Below, in pieces: positions 45,591-56,256 of a stretch of 64,000 bases of DNA; the first letter of the stretch is position 1, and every line of letters begins with the position of its first letter. Under the pieces are notes generated by a model. The model saw only the letters and a program-made list of their open reading frames with translations. It was not told where the DNA came from and did not search any database. Location: positions 248,344-312,343 of the forward strand of contig NW_019091397.1 of assembly GCF_001949145.1 (NCBI RefSeq). Reading direction: 5' to 3'. The DNA comes from Acanthaster planci (Eukaryota > Echinodermata > Asteroidea > Valvatida > Acanthasteridae). A program made the translations under genes and the position numbers.

Positions 45591-47553
45591 TGAGATTTCT
45601 ACAGAGATTTTTACAGAACACTGGCTGGGGACACATCTCTGTATCTCAGCGAGCAGCGGCCCTTTTTTTCTGTACAGTTTAATTTGCTACTATGAGGTTT
45701 GATGTTGCCTGTTCTATGTTGTATAAGTCACTGCAGTCGGTCAGTGTTTTTCTTCTGTTTCATCATGTAAGTTTGCATTTTTGTTTCCTATGTTTAATTC
45801 CTATGTTGTCAGTGGCATGGGGACCTAGCCTGGTCAATCTCACCATTTTCGAAGAATTAAGAAATAAAAATGCTCATTTTTAAAGCACTTTTTCCGGAGA
45901 CCAAAATTAACCTGTGTTTGGCTGAATGATTTTGTTAAGTTTGTGTTCTTAACTAACAGGTGTGGCCCCTTTAAATGTTCCAAAATGCAGTATAATATGC
46001 CTAGCCAACCAAGCTGCTGTTTCCAACCTGCACGGTGAGGAATTTTTTGCCCACAACCTGTATTTCCAGATATAATTTCCTGTTTGCCAATAACTAGTAG
46101 TTAAGAGTCAACTGAGAATGGGTGTTAAAGCCGTGTTCGCACTAGACTTTTTTGGTTTTACTTACCAAAACGATGGCTACTTTTCCCAGTGTAAGGTCCA
46201 TGGAGACATCCCAGGAAATTTTCTTCTTGGCTACTTTTACTGAGAAATGAGGTCATTTCTACCGGCCAACTTCTGCCCAGGAAAATTATCGAGACACTTT
46301 TTCGAGTTCGAGACGGAAAGTCCAGTGTGGACAACACGAGTCAGTAAAAGCATGGGAAAGTGGCCGGTAGAGCATGCATCTGGCCCAAGTGCAAGTACAA
46401 CAGCACGTTACATACCGGGAAACTGCACATGCGCATTGCATGTTTGTCGCGGTATGGCATGTGGCTAATATTTCCCATAGTTTTTTCCTGTTTTGGTCAT
46501 AATCATGGCAGAAATTGTTTTTGACACTGTTAGAAAATTAACTGGTATTAAGAGTGCACCATTTAGAGATAATGAGGACGGTAAAGTTGTGTTTAGGGAC
46601 AAAAATAAATGCAGAAAGGTCAAAGCGCCCTCATTGCATTGCCTCATTGGACCACTTTTTATTTCACAATCGGTTAAGTAAGAAAAGTCCAATGCAAATA
46701 CAGCTTGAGACTTCCATTGATGTGTTAACAGATGCCAAAGTGTGGCCACAAAGCACAATCATGCATGCACTTGCATACAACATAATTATCGTGGCATAGA
46801 CACAAGTCGACTGCAGTAACTTCACTGCTTGAATTTTTCCCCATGAATCCACAATGCTACACTGTTGAAGAGGCATGGTACTTCAGGGTAAATTTACTGA
46901 TAACTCTTGGTCGCAGAAAAATACTCTTTTTAAAAGGCAAGAGCATATGTCAAATCTGTTCATCTGCAGGTCGACTCTGCGTGTACGTTGTTTGCTGACT
47001 CAGAATGCCCTGCTGTTAATGGATTTTGTCCAAAATAAATAAGATTTTCAATTTAACCATTGTTATTTTCTCAATTTTTTTCAAGCAGTTAACTTAAACA
47101 TGGAAAAAGTCAGAGGAATGAAAGCTTCAATGAATTCCATACCTCTAAATCAGCCAATCCTGCAAAATTATGGCCAAAAAACAATGGTGTGGCCCCCCTT
47201 TAAGGTTTACATTTCACATGCAAAACAAATGTGTAGTACAAACAAAAAATGTCCACTGAATGTTAACACTTGTCCAAACATCAAGACTGAGAATAAAGTT
47301 TCACAAGGCAGTTGGGATCACAGAATGTGGCATAAAAACATAAAGAAATTCTTTATCGCTAGTAAAAAAAAAAAAATTTCTAGCTTTAACGGAAAAACTG
47401 CTTAATCATTACCATGCTAACTGATCACCATTTTTTTCATGCACATCTGCCCACTAACACTACTTTGTGACACAATGTGACACTGGTGCATCTAACACCC
47501 CTCAGTTACAGTATAAATGTGAACGATAAGGACCAATATCCAAAATGTCTAAC

Positions 47554-47714
47554 CTCATCTTGAAGTATCATCTTGCCAAGTTCACCGAGTTGTTCTGACT
47601 CTGTCATTTTATGGCCCACTTCCTCAGATGTTACAGAATCAGACTCCATCATTTCCTCCATGATATAACCCTCACTAGCATCTGTACCCCCATTCTTCTT
47701 CTTGAAAACACTAC
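47554..47714 (-). CDS. XPO5: Exportin-5, internal exon (5 of 8 seen)
   Basis: 161 bases with acceptor ttttttag and donor GATGAG|gttaga. The first two bases complete a Ser codon split after the exon at 50921-51018, and the exon ends on a codon boundary. The product is SVFKKKNGGTDASEGY, then the acidic stretch MEEMMESDSVTSEEV, then ESEQLGELGKMILQDE. The corresponding part of exportin-5 is the variable acidic loop before 'LTDLGKCLMKHED', which accounts for the weak identity here. The phase match makes the call firm. Confidence 0.84.
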
Positions 47715-48388
47715 CTAAAAAAGAAAAATGATAAACTGCATGTGCTCATGCTGCAAACCAACGTGTTAAAACCCAATACATGTACAAATACTCTTCCCCC
47801 ATAAAAACAATAACATAAAGCTGGCAGAGTACCAATGCTTCAGATAATTTGTTTGCAAACTTAAGTCTTATGGTCTTTTGTCGTGTCCTTCACAAGCATA
47901 TGCAGCATAAATAATTACAAACCTCATTCTAAGTTAAATGTAAATACTTTGGGGACTTAACCTTAAAAGAGTGGTAGGGGGATACCCCCCCAACATTTTT
48001 TTCAGTTATCTCTGCAGTGCATTTTTTTCTCAGCAGCTGAGCCCTACTGAGTTTTTAGAGTAACTTTTTGTGGTCATCTTTACACCAATTTTGTGAAAAA
48101 TTGAACCTTGGGCATTGGCAAGTTTTCTGAGATGGGTCATGCATACTATTTCTACTCTGGTGCTCAGTGCATGCGGACTGGCACACATCTAGCCTTGAAC
48201 TTCAAATGAACGTAACAACAAAACTATTTGTGTGATTGACTTCAAACCTCAAATTTGTAACAATAAGGAGTATCTTTACATGCCTACCAAGTTAAAAAGA
48301 CCTATGGTAGTATAGGTGACCTCTTAGGCCAGCAGAATCCACCTCCAGCCGGCTGTGAGAGGGGCCGAAATAATACAGCTCTTATATA

Positions 48389-48597
48389 CACTACACAAAA
48401 GAATTAAAGGAACAAGAGAACAGAATGTTTTTGTCATGGTCTATATGGGCTACCGTTAGAACAAGAGGCATTAAAGTTACGTAAAAATCATTCAGGTGTT
48501 GTCATATAACTTTAATGCCTCTTGTTCTAATGGTAGCCCATATAGACCATGGCAAAAACATTCTGTTGTCTTGTTCGTTTAATTTTTTGGAGTAGTG
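48389..48597. mobile_element. Palindromic Tc1/mariner-type MITE
   Basis: A 209-bp element flanked by TA on both sides (48387-48388, 48598-48599). The ends are CACTAC and GTAGTG. The arms 48389-48479 and 48507-48597 pair almost completely around a 27-base loop, sharing for example 'aacaagaggcattaaagtta' and its complement. TA duplications and terminal inverted repeats suggest the Tc1/mariner group. No transposase is encoded. Confidence 0.88.
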
Positions 48598-48984
48598 TAA
48601 TTTACCATTATTCTAACTTGCCTGAATAATCTAACAGCTGACTTACATGATCATTAACTGAGTACCACACAGTAACATTTTAACCACAAATCCCTTTGAA
48701 ATATATCTTTCAAAAGAGGTCTCCCAATATTTATATCTATGTATAGAAAGCATGACAAAAATAAGTAATATTTCTAAAGAGATATGAAAATACAGCAGTA
48801 GTATCAGTGTTGTGGTCGAGACCATCACCAGACCAGACACAAAACTACCCCTGAGACCATGGTCAAGGCTTGTCACAACTAACAGGGTGAACAATGACAA
48901 AGGAATGCTTTTGTTGCAGTTCATTTGAATAGCTTGTGACTTGAATTCAGGTTGTGGCAACTACAACACTGAGTAGTATAAATG

Positions 48985-49280
48985 ACCATGTTGAGGCATG
49001 TGGCATAGTGGTTGGGGTTTGTAGCTTCTGCTGATAGGATCAGGGGTTCGAATCCAGCTGGTGGCAGCATGTTGTGATCCAGGGTAAGTCACTTTACTCC
49101 TATGTGCCTCTCTCCACCCAGGAGTAAATGGGTACCTGTGAGGGCAGACGTGATTATGTTTAGCTGTTTGTGCCGAAATGGCAGCTCTGGGTTTGTATAC
49201 TCCCCAGGGAGCTGAGATGGTTTCAGGAATGTTCATAGATGTGTGAGCCCAATGTGCAGGGACAATAATGGCGCTTTAAA
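48985..49280 (+). mobile_element. tRNA-derived SINE, about 295 bp
   Basis: The head has box A tggcatagtgg (49001-49011) and box B ggttcgaatcc (49045-49055). The body reads 'gatccagggtaagtcacttt', 'gtgcctctctccacccagga' and 'gtaaatgggtacctgtgagg', and the 3' end has 'aatggcgctttaaaac'. The 'ggtaagtcactt' and 'taaatgggtacc' words are widespread in invertebrate tRNA-SINEs. It is antisense to XPO5. Confidence 0.82.
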
Positions 49281-49744
49281 ACATTGTGGAAATAATTATC
49301 ATAACAAATTCAGTTGTAAGTTGGCAGAGTTAAGCTTGATTTCTATACATACATGAAGAGACACAGAGAGGTGATCACCAATCCGTCCTCAACAATAGGT
49401 CATCTTATGGAAATGCTTAATCTTGACTGATGCAAAGTCGGGAAAGTTAGATCAGGTTCAACTTTGCCAAATCTCAAGAAGGCACAAAAAAGCACCATGG
49501 CATGACAGATGTACAATGACGGCTTTCTCACTTTAAATTATCACTCATACAGCCCATTTTGCCCTTGTTATTCACATGTGATGCCCCAACTGTCAACAAA
49601 ATAGCTGACCATAAAAACACATCAAAGTGGAGTAGCTTGGCTTCAAGAGGCAGTATCACAACCTAAACAAGACAGGTGTGTTGACAAACACATATGCCCT
49701 GCCAAGACTGCATGAAATCCCCTAAGCATACCATTATTCAGTTG

Positions 49745-50165
49745 AGCTTTTGACCTTGCAACTTCTTTGGCACCCAAATTCAATAGGCTTCTCAGAACCA
49801 CTGTTACAACCTACATACCAAATTTGAAGTCTGTAGAACATATAATTCAAAAGTTATCGCACTGACAAGATTTCTAATGTTTTAGCCGATTTGACCTTGA
49901 ACCTTAATATGTTACCTCCAAATTCAATAGGCTTCTGAGGCCCACTGATTACAACTTACATACCGAATTTGATTTCCATAGGACATGTAATTCTCAAGTA
50001 ATCACGCTGATGAAATTCCCATTGTTTCAGCCAATTTGACCATGAAGTTTAATATTTTGCACCCAAATTCAAAAAGCTTTTTAGGTCCACTGATTACAAC
50101 CTACATACCAATTGTAGTCTATAGGGCATGTAATATTCAAGTTATTGTGCTGACAAGTTTTTTGG
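49745..50165. repeat. Tandem repeat, three units of about 141-145 bp
   Basis: Units begin near 49751, 49892 and 50037 with ttgacc. Each contains 'acccaaattcaataggcttc'-like, 'gattacaacctacatacca' and 'aattcaaaagttatcgc'-like words. This is an old array. It directly abuts the inverted-repeat element at 50172. Confidence 0.88.
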
Positions 50166-50171
50166 ACACAC

Positions 50172-50459
50172 ACATACCTAGTGTGGACATTCCTTTTTTT
50201 TTTATACAGTTAAGAAAACTCAGTGCAAATACTTGCTTTTCTTGAACTGGGAACACCATTTTCAGCTGTTTTTTTTTTTTTTTTGTACAAGGTTTCCTTG
50301 ACTATTCCTTTTAAGACGGATGACCCCTACCCCCAAATGCCTCTAAACGTCTTTTTCAGAGAAGGGGAAATGTCCTGTGGACATGCGTAAGTCCACAGAA
50401 CGTCTTCCTTTCCTGCATCGTGTGGACATCTTTTGTTTACAAGTCCACACTAGGTATGT
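50172..50459. mobile_element. Terminal-inverted-repeat element (MITE), 288 bp
   Basis: The ends acatacctagtgtggac (50172-50188) and gtccacactaggtatgt (50443-50459) are perfect 17-bp inverted repeats. A TA follows at the right (50459-50460 overlap) but the left flank reads CA, so the superfamily is unsure. An internal palindrome (tgtggacatgcgtaagtccaca) repeats the terminal motif. No coding capacity is seen. Confidence 0.72.
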
Positions 50460-50920
50460 AAGGTTAGTGCACCCACAAACACACACACCCACCCACGGAA
50501 GGACAAGGCGGAAACAGTATGCATCTTCAACTTTGTCGGGCAGGGCATAAAAAAGCATTTGATGCAGATGTTTTTTAAGTTTCGGATGTCACTTTGTTTC
50601 ATTTTTTTAGGGGTGTGACATGAAGCAATATCTCTTCCATGACTGTCCGTATCTTGGCATCTTGCATGTCTTCAGCATCACTACAACCATATGGAAACCA
50701 GACTTTCATTTCGAGTCACTGGCCCAAACAGAAATCTTGCATGGTGGAAATAAACAGATCAGACAATTTCACCCATGAAATAGCAAAATTGACAAACACA
50801 TCACAACAAAGAGCTTAGAATAATTTATTCCATGACAGGTGTGAGGACTCATATTGTGGGATCTAGTTGGGTATTTATGTGCTGTGCCAACATGTATGTG
50901 AAAAACAATCTCATTCTTAC

Positions 50921-51018
50921 TCAGAAGATCCAGATAGTCCCTTGTGATGAGTCGCAGAAACATCTCATCTATAATCTCCTGTGATTCCTGGTTTGATTCT
51001 CTGGTCTCAGAATCCTCC
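50921..51018 (-). CDS. XPO5: Exportin-5, internal exon (4 of 8 seen)
   Basis: 98 bases with acceptor aacacacag and donor CTTCTGA|gtaaga. The first base completes Gly from the upstream exon and the last base starts Ser of the next. The product is GEDSETRESNQESQEII, then DEMFLRLITRDYLDLLS. This matches the exportin-5 order GED, acidic linker, then 'L-RMLTREVMDLI'. Only a 418-bp intron separates it from the upstream exon. Confidence 0.88.
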
Positions 51019-51436
51019 CTGTGTGTTTGATATTACACTCATATGGATCCCATGAAAATGTAAACTACATTAGCTTCAGACAAAATTAGTATTTTATTTC
51101 AACTAAATGCCTGAAGCAGTCCAGGCCCAAAAATATTTAACGACATTGTTCCACCTGTCCATTTGTATGTCTTCTATGTAGGTCAGTAGTTACTTGACAA
51201 TAAACAATCCCTGAAAGGTTTACAAAACCTCATTTTTCTTTGAATTAACAGTATTAACCCAGCTGCAACATCTTTGCAGGATACTTTACACTGTTGCTCA
51301 TTTTCAATTTGTTTTGGATATTTGTGAATGGTGCATAGGCACCTCCCACTTCTAGTTTGAGTAACATTTAATTGTGTTGTCTCAAGCTATAAACGTGACT
51401 TTGGTGATAATAATAAAAAGAAAGATCAATACCTAC

Positions 51437-51591
51437 CCCATGTCGATCCGTTTGTTAACAACATCCCATGCACAGGTAAGTCTTTGAAGCATGAAGTCAC
51501 CCAAGTAATGTAACACTGGCAGTAAAACATCACCATGGCAATCTGCAGGGCAGTGCAGGACTAGTGACTTCATGAACACACGTAAAACAGG
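51437..51591 (-). CDS. XPO5: Exportin-5, internal exon (3 of 8 seen)
   Basis: 155 bases with acceptor cttccttag and donor ATGGG|gtaggt, phase 0 in and phase 2 out. The product is PVLRVFMKSLVLHCPADCHG, DVLLPVLHYLGDFMLQRLTC, then AWDVVNKRIDMG. It matches the exportin-5 HEAT repeat region that reads 'MLRVFVKPLVLFCP', then 'ALVSPILGPLFTYLHMRLSQ', then 'KWQVINQR'. This is the strongest similarity among the exons. Confidence 0.9.
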
Positions 51592-54580
51592 CTAAGGAAG
51601 TTTAACTGTCTCACGTGGAAACTGGACAAAATACTCTTTAAAACAGCCAAAAGAGCAACAGAAATGGAAATAGATGAGTTATATTATCATCAATACATGG
51701 GCTTAATGAATATGTGCATGCACATGTACAAGAAAATTTGTACATGTATGTGTACACAAGTAGAGTGCATACGTGCACCTGTACATCAATGTGTACTGTA
51801 TGATGGCCACCATTACACATTATATATGAAAAACATGCCCCCCCCCAAAAAATTAAAATGTACCACATTCCAGTGGTGCATAAAGATGACAAATTCTCAC
51901 TACATTTAGTTGTACATGTGTATTCAGACTACCATTTTCCTGTCCAGTAGCAAAACACTTATTATCCATATTAGGCCAATGATGCCATCATGTGGCCATG
52001 TAAACTGACTTTTGATTGGATATTTCTCATTGTTCGACTCCATGAACTCAAAGAACAGTGATCTTGCAAGCTTGCATGGCTGACATTTAGGCAGTCCAGC
52101 AACAACGAAACATCGAACTTTGGTGCAGTTGCCTTTTGTTGGGTCATACTAGTCATAGTACATATTCACCACAGTGGAATTTTGCCAGATCTCCATTAGA
52201 ATGAAAACTTATGGAAAATTTGTCCCATTGGTGAAGTAGGCACGAACATTTGTGATAATTAACAAGTTAATTTATGCTGTCCTGGAAAAGAATGCTGACT
52301 TGATATTACTCTTATTTGTTTTAGAGTGGATACAAATGCCATAAGTTGGTGGTGGAAAATACTAAAAACAGCATGATTTGCTATAAAATCTTTTCAATCA
52401 GGTATTCTGTTGAGAGGGAGTCTGATTTGGTCATACTGGCTGATTTTTTTTCCTTTTACTTATTCACTTATACTTCAATTGTGTTGTTCAAGCATGGTCC
52501 AAATAGATGATGAGCGAAAAGTGGTAAGAAAATGTCGGGCAAGTAACTGTAACTTTCCTTTAAATTTTAACTTCCCAAATAAACATCAAGGAACAGCTAC
52601 AAAACATGTTCAAATATTGAAACCAAAGTGGCTCATGAACGGGGGCAGGAGTCTTATTAACTACATTCATACATGAAAGTCCTATGATGTGTATATTGCA
52701 AGCCTTTTGATGTTTCAATGTATACCGTACATACTGTACCTGTATACTTCCAAAAACAAACTAAACTAAAGCATGTCAAAAATTTCCTGACTTGTGTCAT
52801 AACTGACCCCAAACCAAACTGACACTGGGAGCTTACTTGCAGCACTGGTCAAAACTAACACACAGCATAATGTGTGCATGTTCTCTTCTTCTCACGTCTG
52901 GTGCACAGCACTCACATTCTCAAGATGTACTCAACCACATGGTAGGTGTCTGGAGCTACATTGTACATGTATATATAAAAACTAGAGCACTGACTCGTAC
53001 AAAGTGATGCCTGCTGGGTGCATCCATGTTTGTGCACAAATCTATGGAAAATCCTCAACATTTTGTACAGCTTTTGTCCCAGTATTTGCATATCTGCCCT
53101 ATATTCTGAAATGATATGCCAACAAAGTCAATATGCACAAACACTAACGCACAATCAGTAAATGAGCATTTCATTTTGCTCTGCATAAAAAACGCAAATG
53201 CATGCGCATATATGCACTGAAGATAACTTTGCTGTGACTTTTTACATTGGCATTTAGTGATTTTTGTGGTACCCTATAGGCGTTGCATATAGAGTACATA
53301 ATTCGATATTCATTCTACCTGATTTCAAATGTTCAACCAGCAAACACTTGAATTAAAAATGTCTGCGCCCAGGATAGTGTCAAGTTTTCCCTGCACAGAG
53401 ATTGAGAAGTTAGTGCTGCAGTAATGTAAAACATGTATAGTGTGGCGTTTTATTCCCACGAGCCAGCATAGGTCTCGCCAGTCTGGGCGAATTGTTTCCA
53501 ACTGTGGGGAAAGTCACCTGACCTAAACCTAAACTATCTGCCTTGAGTTTGACGAGCAATCTAAGGTCCAGGGGTTAGGGGTTGTTTTGGCAGAAATATA
53601 CCACCGATCGGTTATTGATTTGGTGACCTGGTTGACTGACACAACCATGAGCATGTGCATAAACAAGATATTACCGGCAAGATCAACAGGACTTATTTAA
53701 TATATTTTTCTTTAGCTTATATAATCACTATATTTACACAATTGGAGTTACTTATTTTATACAAGAGTTAAAAAAGAATAAAACAAAATACGACTACAAA
53801 AGAACACTTAAATAATCCGCAATCTGCAAAGTGCCGCCAATAATCTGCAATCCGCAACCTCTAACCTGTATCCACAATTCGCAATACGCAACCTCACTCG
53901 GGTGACTGCACCCAGGATATCAGCGGATTACCAGTGCTAACTAACTAACCCAAACTAACGGGTAACTCTCTGGCTATCCAATCATTCACCGCTTTTCTAG
54001 AGGGTGACCTTCGGACAACCTTCGACAACTCTGCCAAGAACTCTACCCACACAGTATTGTTCTACCCATGGTCTTTTCTGACCGATACTAAGAACAATTA
54101 TGAGTCAATTACAGTGGATACATTACGGTTACTTACTACTGCTTAGATTGCGGAACCAGTACTGAATTGCTAGCAGACTCTCAGCGGTAGCACACACATA
54201 AGGAACGGTCACACACAGCACTGTTCACTCACTGAACCAGGCCTCCAGACTGCCTCGAGACTTCTGTGAAACTGCCTACGCCGCACGCGGCATGAAACAC
54301 ACTAGACAAAACATAAACTTGCGCCAGTCCCACGCTGCCTTAAACATGTACATTTATAAGGGAAATTACACACAAATGAATGCTAATGTACACAGGTACC
54401 AATACAGTGGTGTCACGCATTCTCTGTGCCTATACAAAGATAAGAATGATGCCATCTTTTAACTGAAAGCTAAACTTGTTAAAGCCATTTCGTCACAATA
54501 GCCATACAGTGTCCATGCACCATGGCATGGCCCAGTGAATGGGTAGATGCACTTATAACTGCAAAAAGGATATGAATAAC
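51592..54580 (-). other. XPO5 intron, 3.0 kb
   Basis: The left part holds copy 2 of a ~950-bp repeat (51890-52850). In 52850-54580 nothing is assignable; 53820-53890 shows short repeated 'aatccgcaa/atctgcaa' words. Confidence 0.75.
51890..52850 (+). repeat. ~950-bp unclassified repeat, copy 2
   Basis: Colinear by eye with 41930-42890. It lies inside an XPO5 intron. No termini or protein are recognised. Confidence 0.75.
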
Positions 54581-54710
54581 GGGTCGAAGTCTGTTGTCAG
54601 GTGCATGATTCAGCAACAAAGCCATAGACTGTACAAGATGTTCAGTGAAGGGGCGGGAGGCATACAACTTGTGTCCCATGTTGTCGCATGCACTGGCCAG
54701 GACATGGCAA
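54581..54710 (-). CDS. XPO5: Exportin-5, internal exon (2 of 8 seen)
   Basis: 130 bases with acceptor tttgtag and a GT donor (CGACCC|gttatt, weak consensus). The first base completes Cys. The product is CHVLASACDNMGHKLYASRP, then FTEHLVQSMALLLNHAPDNR and LRP. This matches the exportin-5 stretch 'CFHILGKAG', 'DLATQLLSSAFVNLNNIPDY', 'RLRP'. The weak donor leaves the last codon uncertain: joining as drawn gives one extra Pro at the RLRP-P-VLRVF junction. Confidence 0.84.
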
Positions 54711-55323
54711 CTACAAACAATGAAAGACATATGTACTCCAAGGACTTAATTTATCCCAAATATTTTTATCAACTGCGTAAAATGAACTGGACAATTGTGT
54801 AATGCATTATTACCCCTTTATGTGACCCCCCCAAAAACACAACCTGCACACACCTGAAAACATCATGTAATGTGCATAACGCAACATGTAGCATATGCAT
54901 GTAACCCAACAAATATGTAGTCCATTCAGTTAGAGGCGAAACACAAAACGTTGCTTACACCTAAATTGACTGTCACCTGCACATGGTAGATTTTAGCTTA
55001 AGTGATCCTTCTCAAATGATAACCTCAGTCTGTACTATAGTTTACAAAGACAATTCAGACCATGGAAAGTTGTTTCTTGACCCTTTTCATGGCAAGCTGT
55101 CTGGAAAACATCAAAACAAGCTAAAAAATCAATTCGGCATCATATTTGGCATGAATCATCTGACTTCAAATGTATTTTTAAACTAATCTCATGATTTGAT
55201 TTTTTTTATTGAAGCACAAGACTGAGCTATGAAGATTTTCTCCTCCAAAAACATTTTTGTGTAACATTTTAACATATTGTGGTTAAAAAGTGCAACTTTT
55301 ACTGAACATAATAATCACCTTAA

Positions 55324-55819
55324 CCACTGCCAGCCGGGGACTCCGAAANNNNNNNNNNNNNNNNNNNNNNNNNNNNNNNNNNNNNNNNNNNNNNNNNNNN
55401 NNNNNNNNNNNNNNNNNNNNNNNNNNNNNNNNNNNNNNNTATCTAGAGCAAGCGGATTACCACCGGGGACAAAGGCTCTCCACCACCGCAGCGATGAGCC
55501 ACACAGCACCGCTGCATGCTAATCTGGCCCCTATTGAAAAGAGGTCAGCACTGCACTGAGCCAGGTTCGTGAACAAAAGACAGTTGTATAACACCGCACA
55601 ATCTGGGCTCTGTTTAGAAGGCTGCAGGCCTGGCTGAAATATTCGGGCGTCAATGAAGGTCACCTGTCAACTTAGAGTAGTGCCTGAAGATTACTCCGTG
55701 TGGCTATAAATGACTGTTAAATGGAATGATGAATTATTGAAGGATTTTGAAAACGAAAAAAATGAAAGTCATGCCAGCCCAGCATTCTCAACGTTGAAAA
55801 ATGCCCCGGCACAAAGTGG
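55324..55819. mobile_element. piggyBac-type MITE, copy 2 (contains an assembly gap)
   Basis: Flanked by TTAA on both sides (55320-55323 and 55820-55823). The left end is ccactgccagccggggactc and the right end ccccggcacaaagtgg. Colinear with copy 1 (17666-18199): 'gattaccaccggggacaaag', 'ctccaccaccgcagcgatga' and 'aggcctggctgaaatattc' are shared. Confidence 0.9.
55349..55439. other. Assembly gap (91 N)
   Basis: A run of N. Open frames drawn across it are meaningless. Copy 1 of the MITE has about 160 bases in the matching interval, so the true gap may be longer than 91. Confidence 0.98.
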
Positions 55820-56170
55820 TTAATAGATTAATGATTTCGAAAAGATGTTAACAACTTTTACCATGAGTCTTAAAATTCTCATTTCCAAACTCATTTACAG
55901 GTAGATGAATCTGCCAAACAGAGTTGTTGCCGATCTTTTCCTGTTCATTCTAAACTAATCCAAGGACCAGTATCATTACTGCAGTGGCACATTGACACAA
56001 CATTACATATGCACTTTGAATGTCTCTTCATTTAACAAGGTGTGAAATTTCTGCAAAGCTTGCACTCTCCAAGCTTAGAAATGTGTATTACATGCATGTG
56101 AATGTAGTGCCACAGCAGTAATGGCCTCTTTTTGGACACAGAGCAATCACTTTTCAATTATCAAACTCAC

Positions 56171-56256
56171 CAGTGCTCTTGAGCGGTTGAAAGGAAGCCT
56201 TGTATTTTCTCAGTAGTGGACCTGTTTGCCGGAAGTTCATAGTTATCTGACGATGG
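56171..56256 (-). CDS. XPO5: Exportin-5, internal exon (1 of 8 seen)
   Basis: The donor CACTG|gtgagt is clear and the phase (2) is completed by the first base of the next exon to give Cys. The product is PSSDNYELPANRSTTEKIQG, then FLSTAQEHC. The 'EKIQGFLST..E.C' end resembles exportin-5 'ERMQRFFSTLYENC'. The start is less sure: I chose the acceptor gactcag before CCATCG (56256), but an acceptor aaacag at 56222 would shorten the exon to 51 bases. Both keep the frame. Confidence 0.7.

Larger units (their letters stand above)
28126..47553 (-). other. XPO5 intron, 19.4 kb
   Basis: Filled mainly by the Gypsy element (28919-38744) with its nested LINE, DIRS copy B (38880-40760), one copy of a ~950-bp repeat (41930-42890), a DIRS-like 5' region (43170-44370) and the inverted copy of the 4.1-kb repeat (45385-45590). 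In 40760-41650, 44400-45380 and 45600-47550 I find no firm feature. About 46375-46540 resembles 9395-9560 weakly. Confidence 0.75.
47715..50920 (-). other. XPO5 intron, 3.2 kb
   Basis: Contains a palindromic MITE (48389-48597), a SINE (48985-49280), a three-unit tandem repeat (49745-50165) and a 288-bp inverted-repeat element (50172-50459). I see nothing assignable in 47715-48380, 49280-49740 or 50460-50920. Confidence 0.78.
54711..56170 (-). other. XPO5 intron, 1.5 kb
   Basis: Holds the second piggyBac-type MITE (55324-55819) with the N gap. Nothing else is assignable. Confidence 0.8.

Noticed and set aside
46375-46700. A short plus-strand gene starting MAEIVFDTVRKL
   Set aside because: A related stretch occurs at 9395-9560 without the frame being kept, so it is probably part of a repeat.
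54479-54730. The full 83-codon minus-strand open frame as a gene by itself
   Set aside because: Only 54581-54710 fits the exportin-5 exon. The rest runs into introns past the AG and GT borders.
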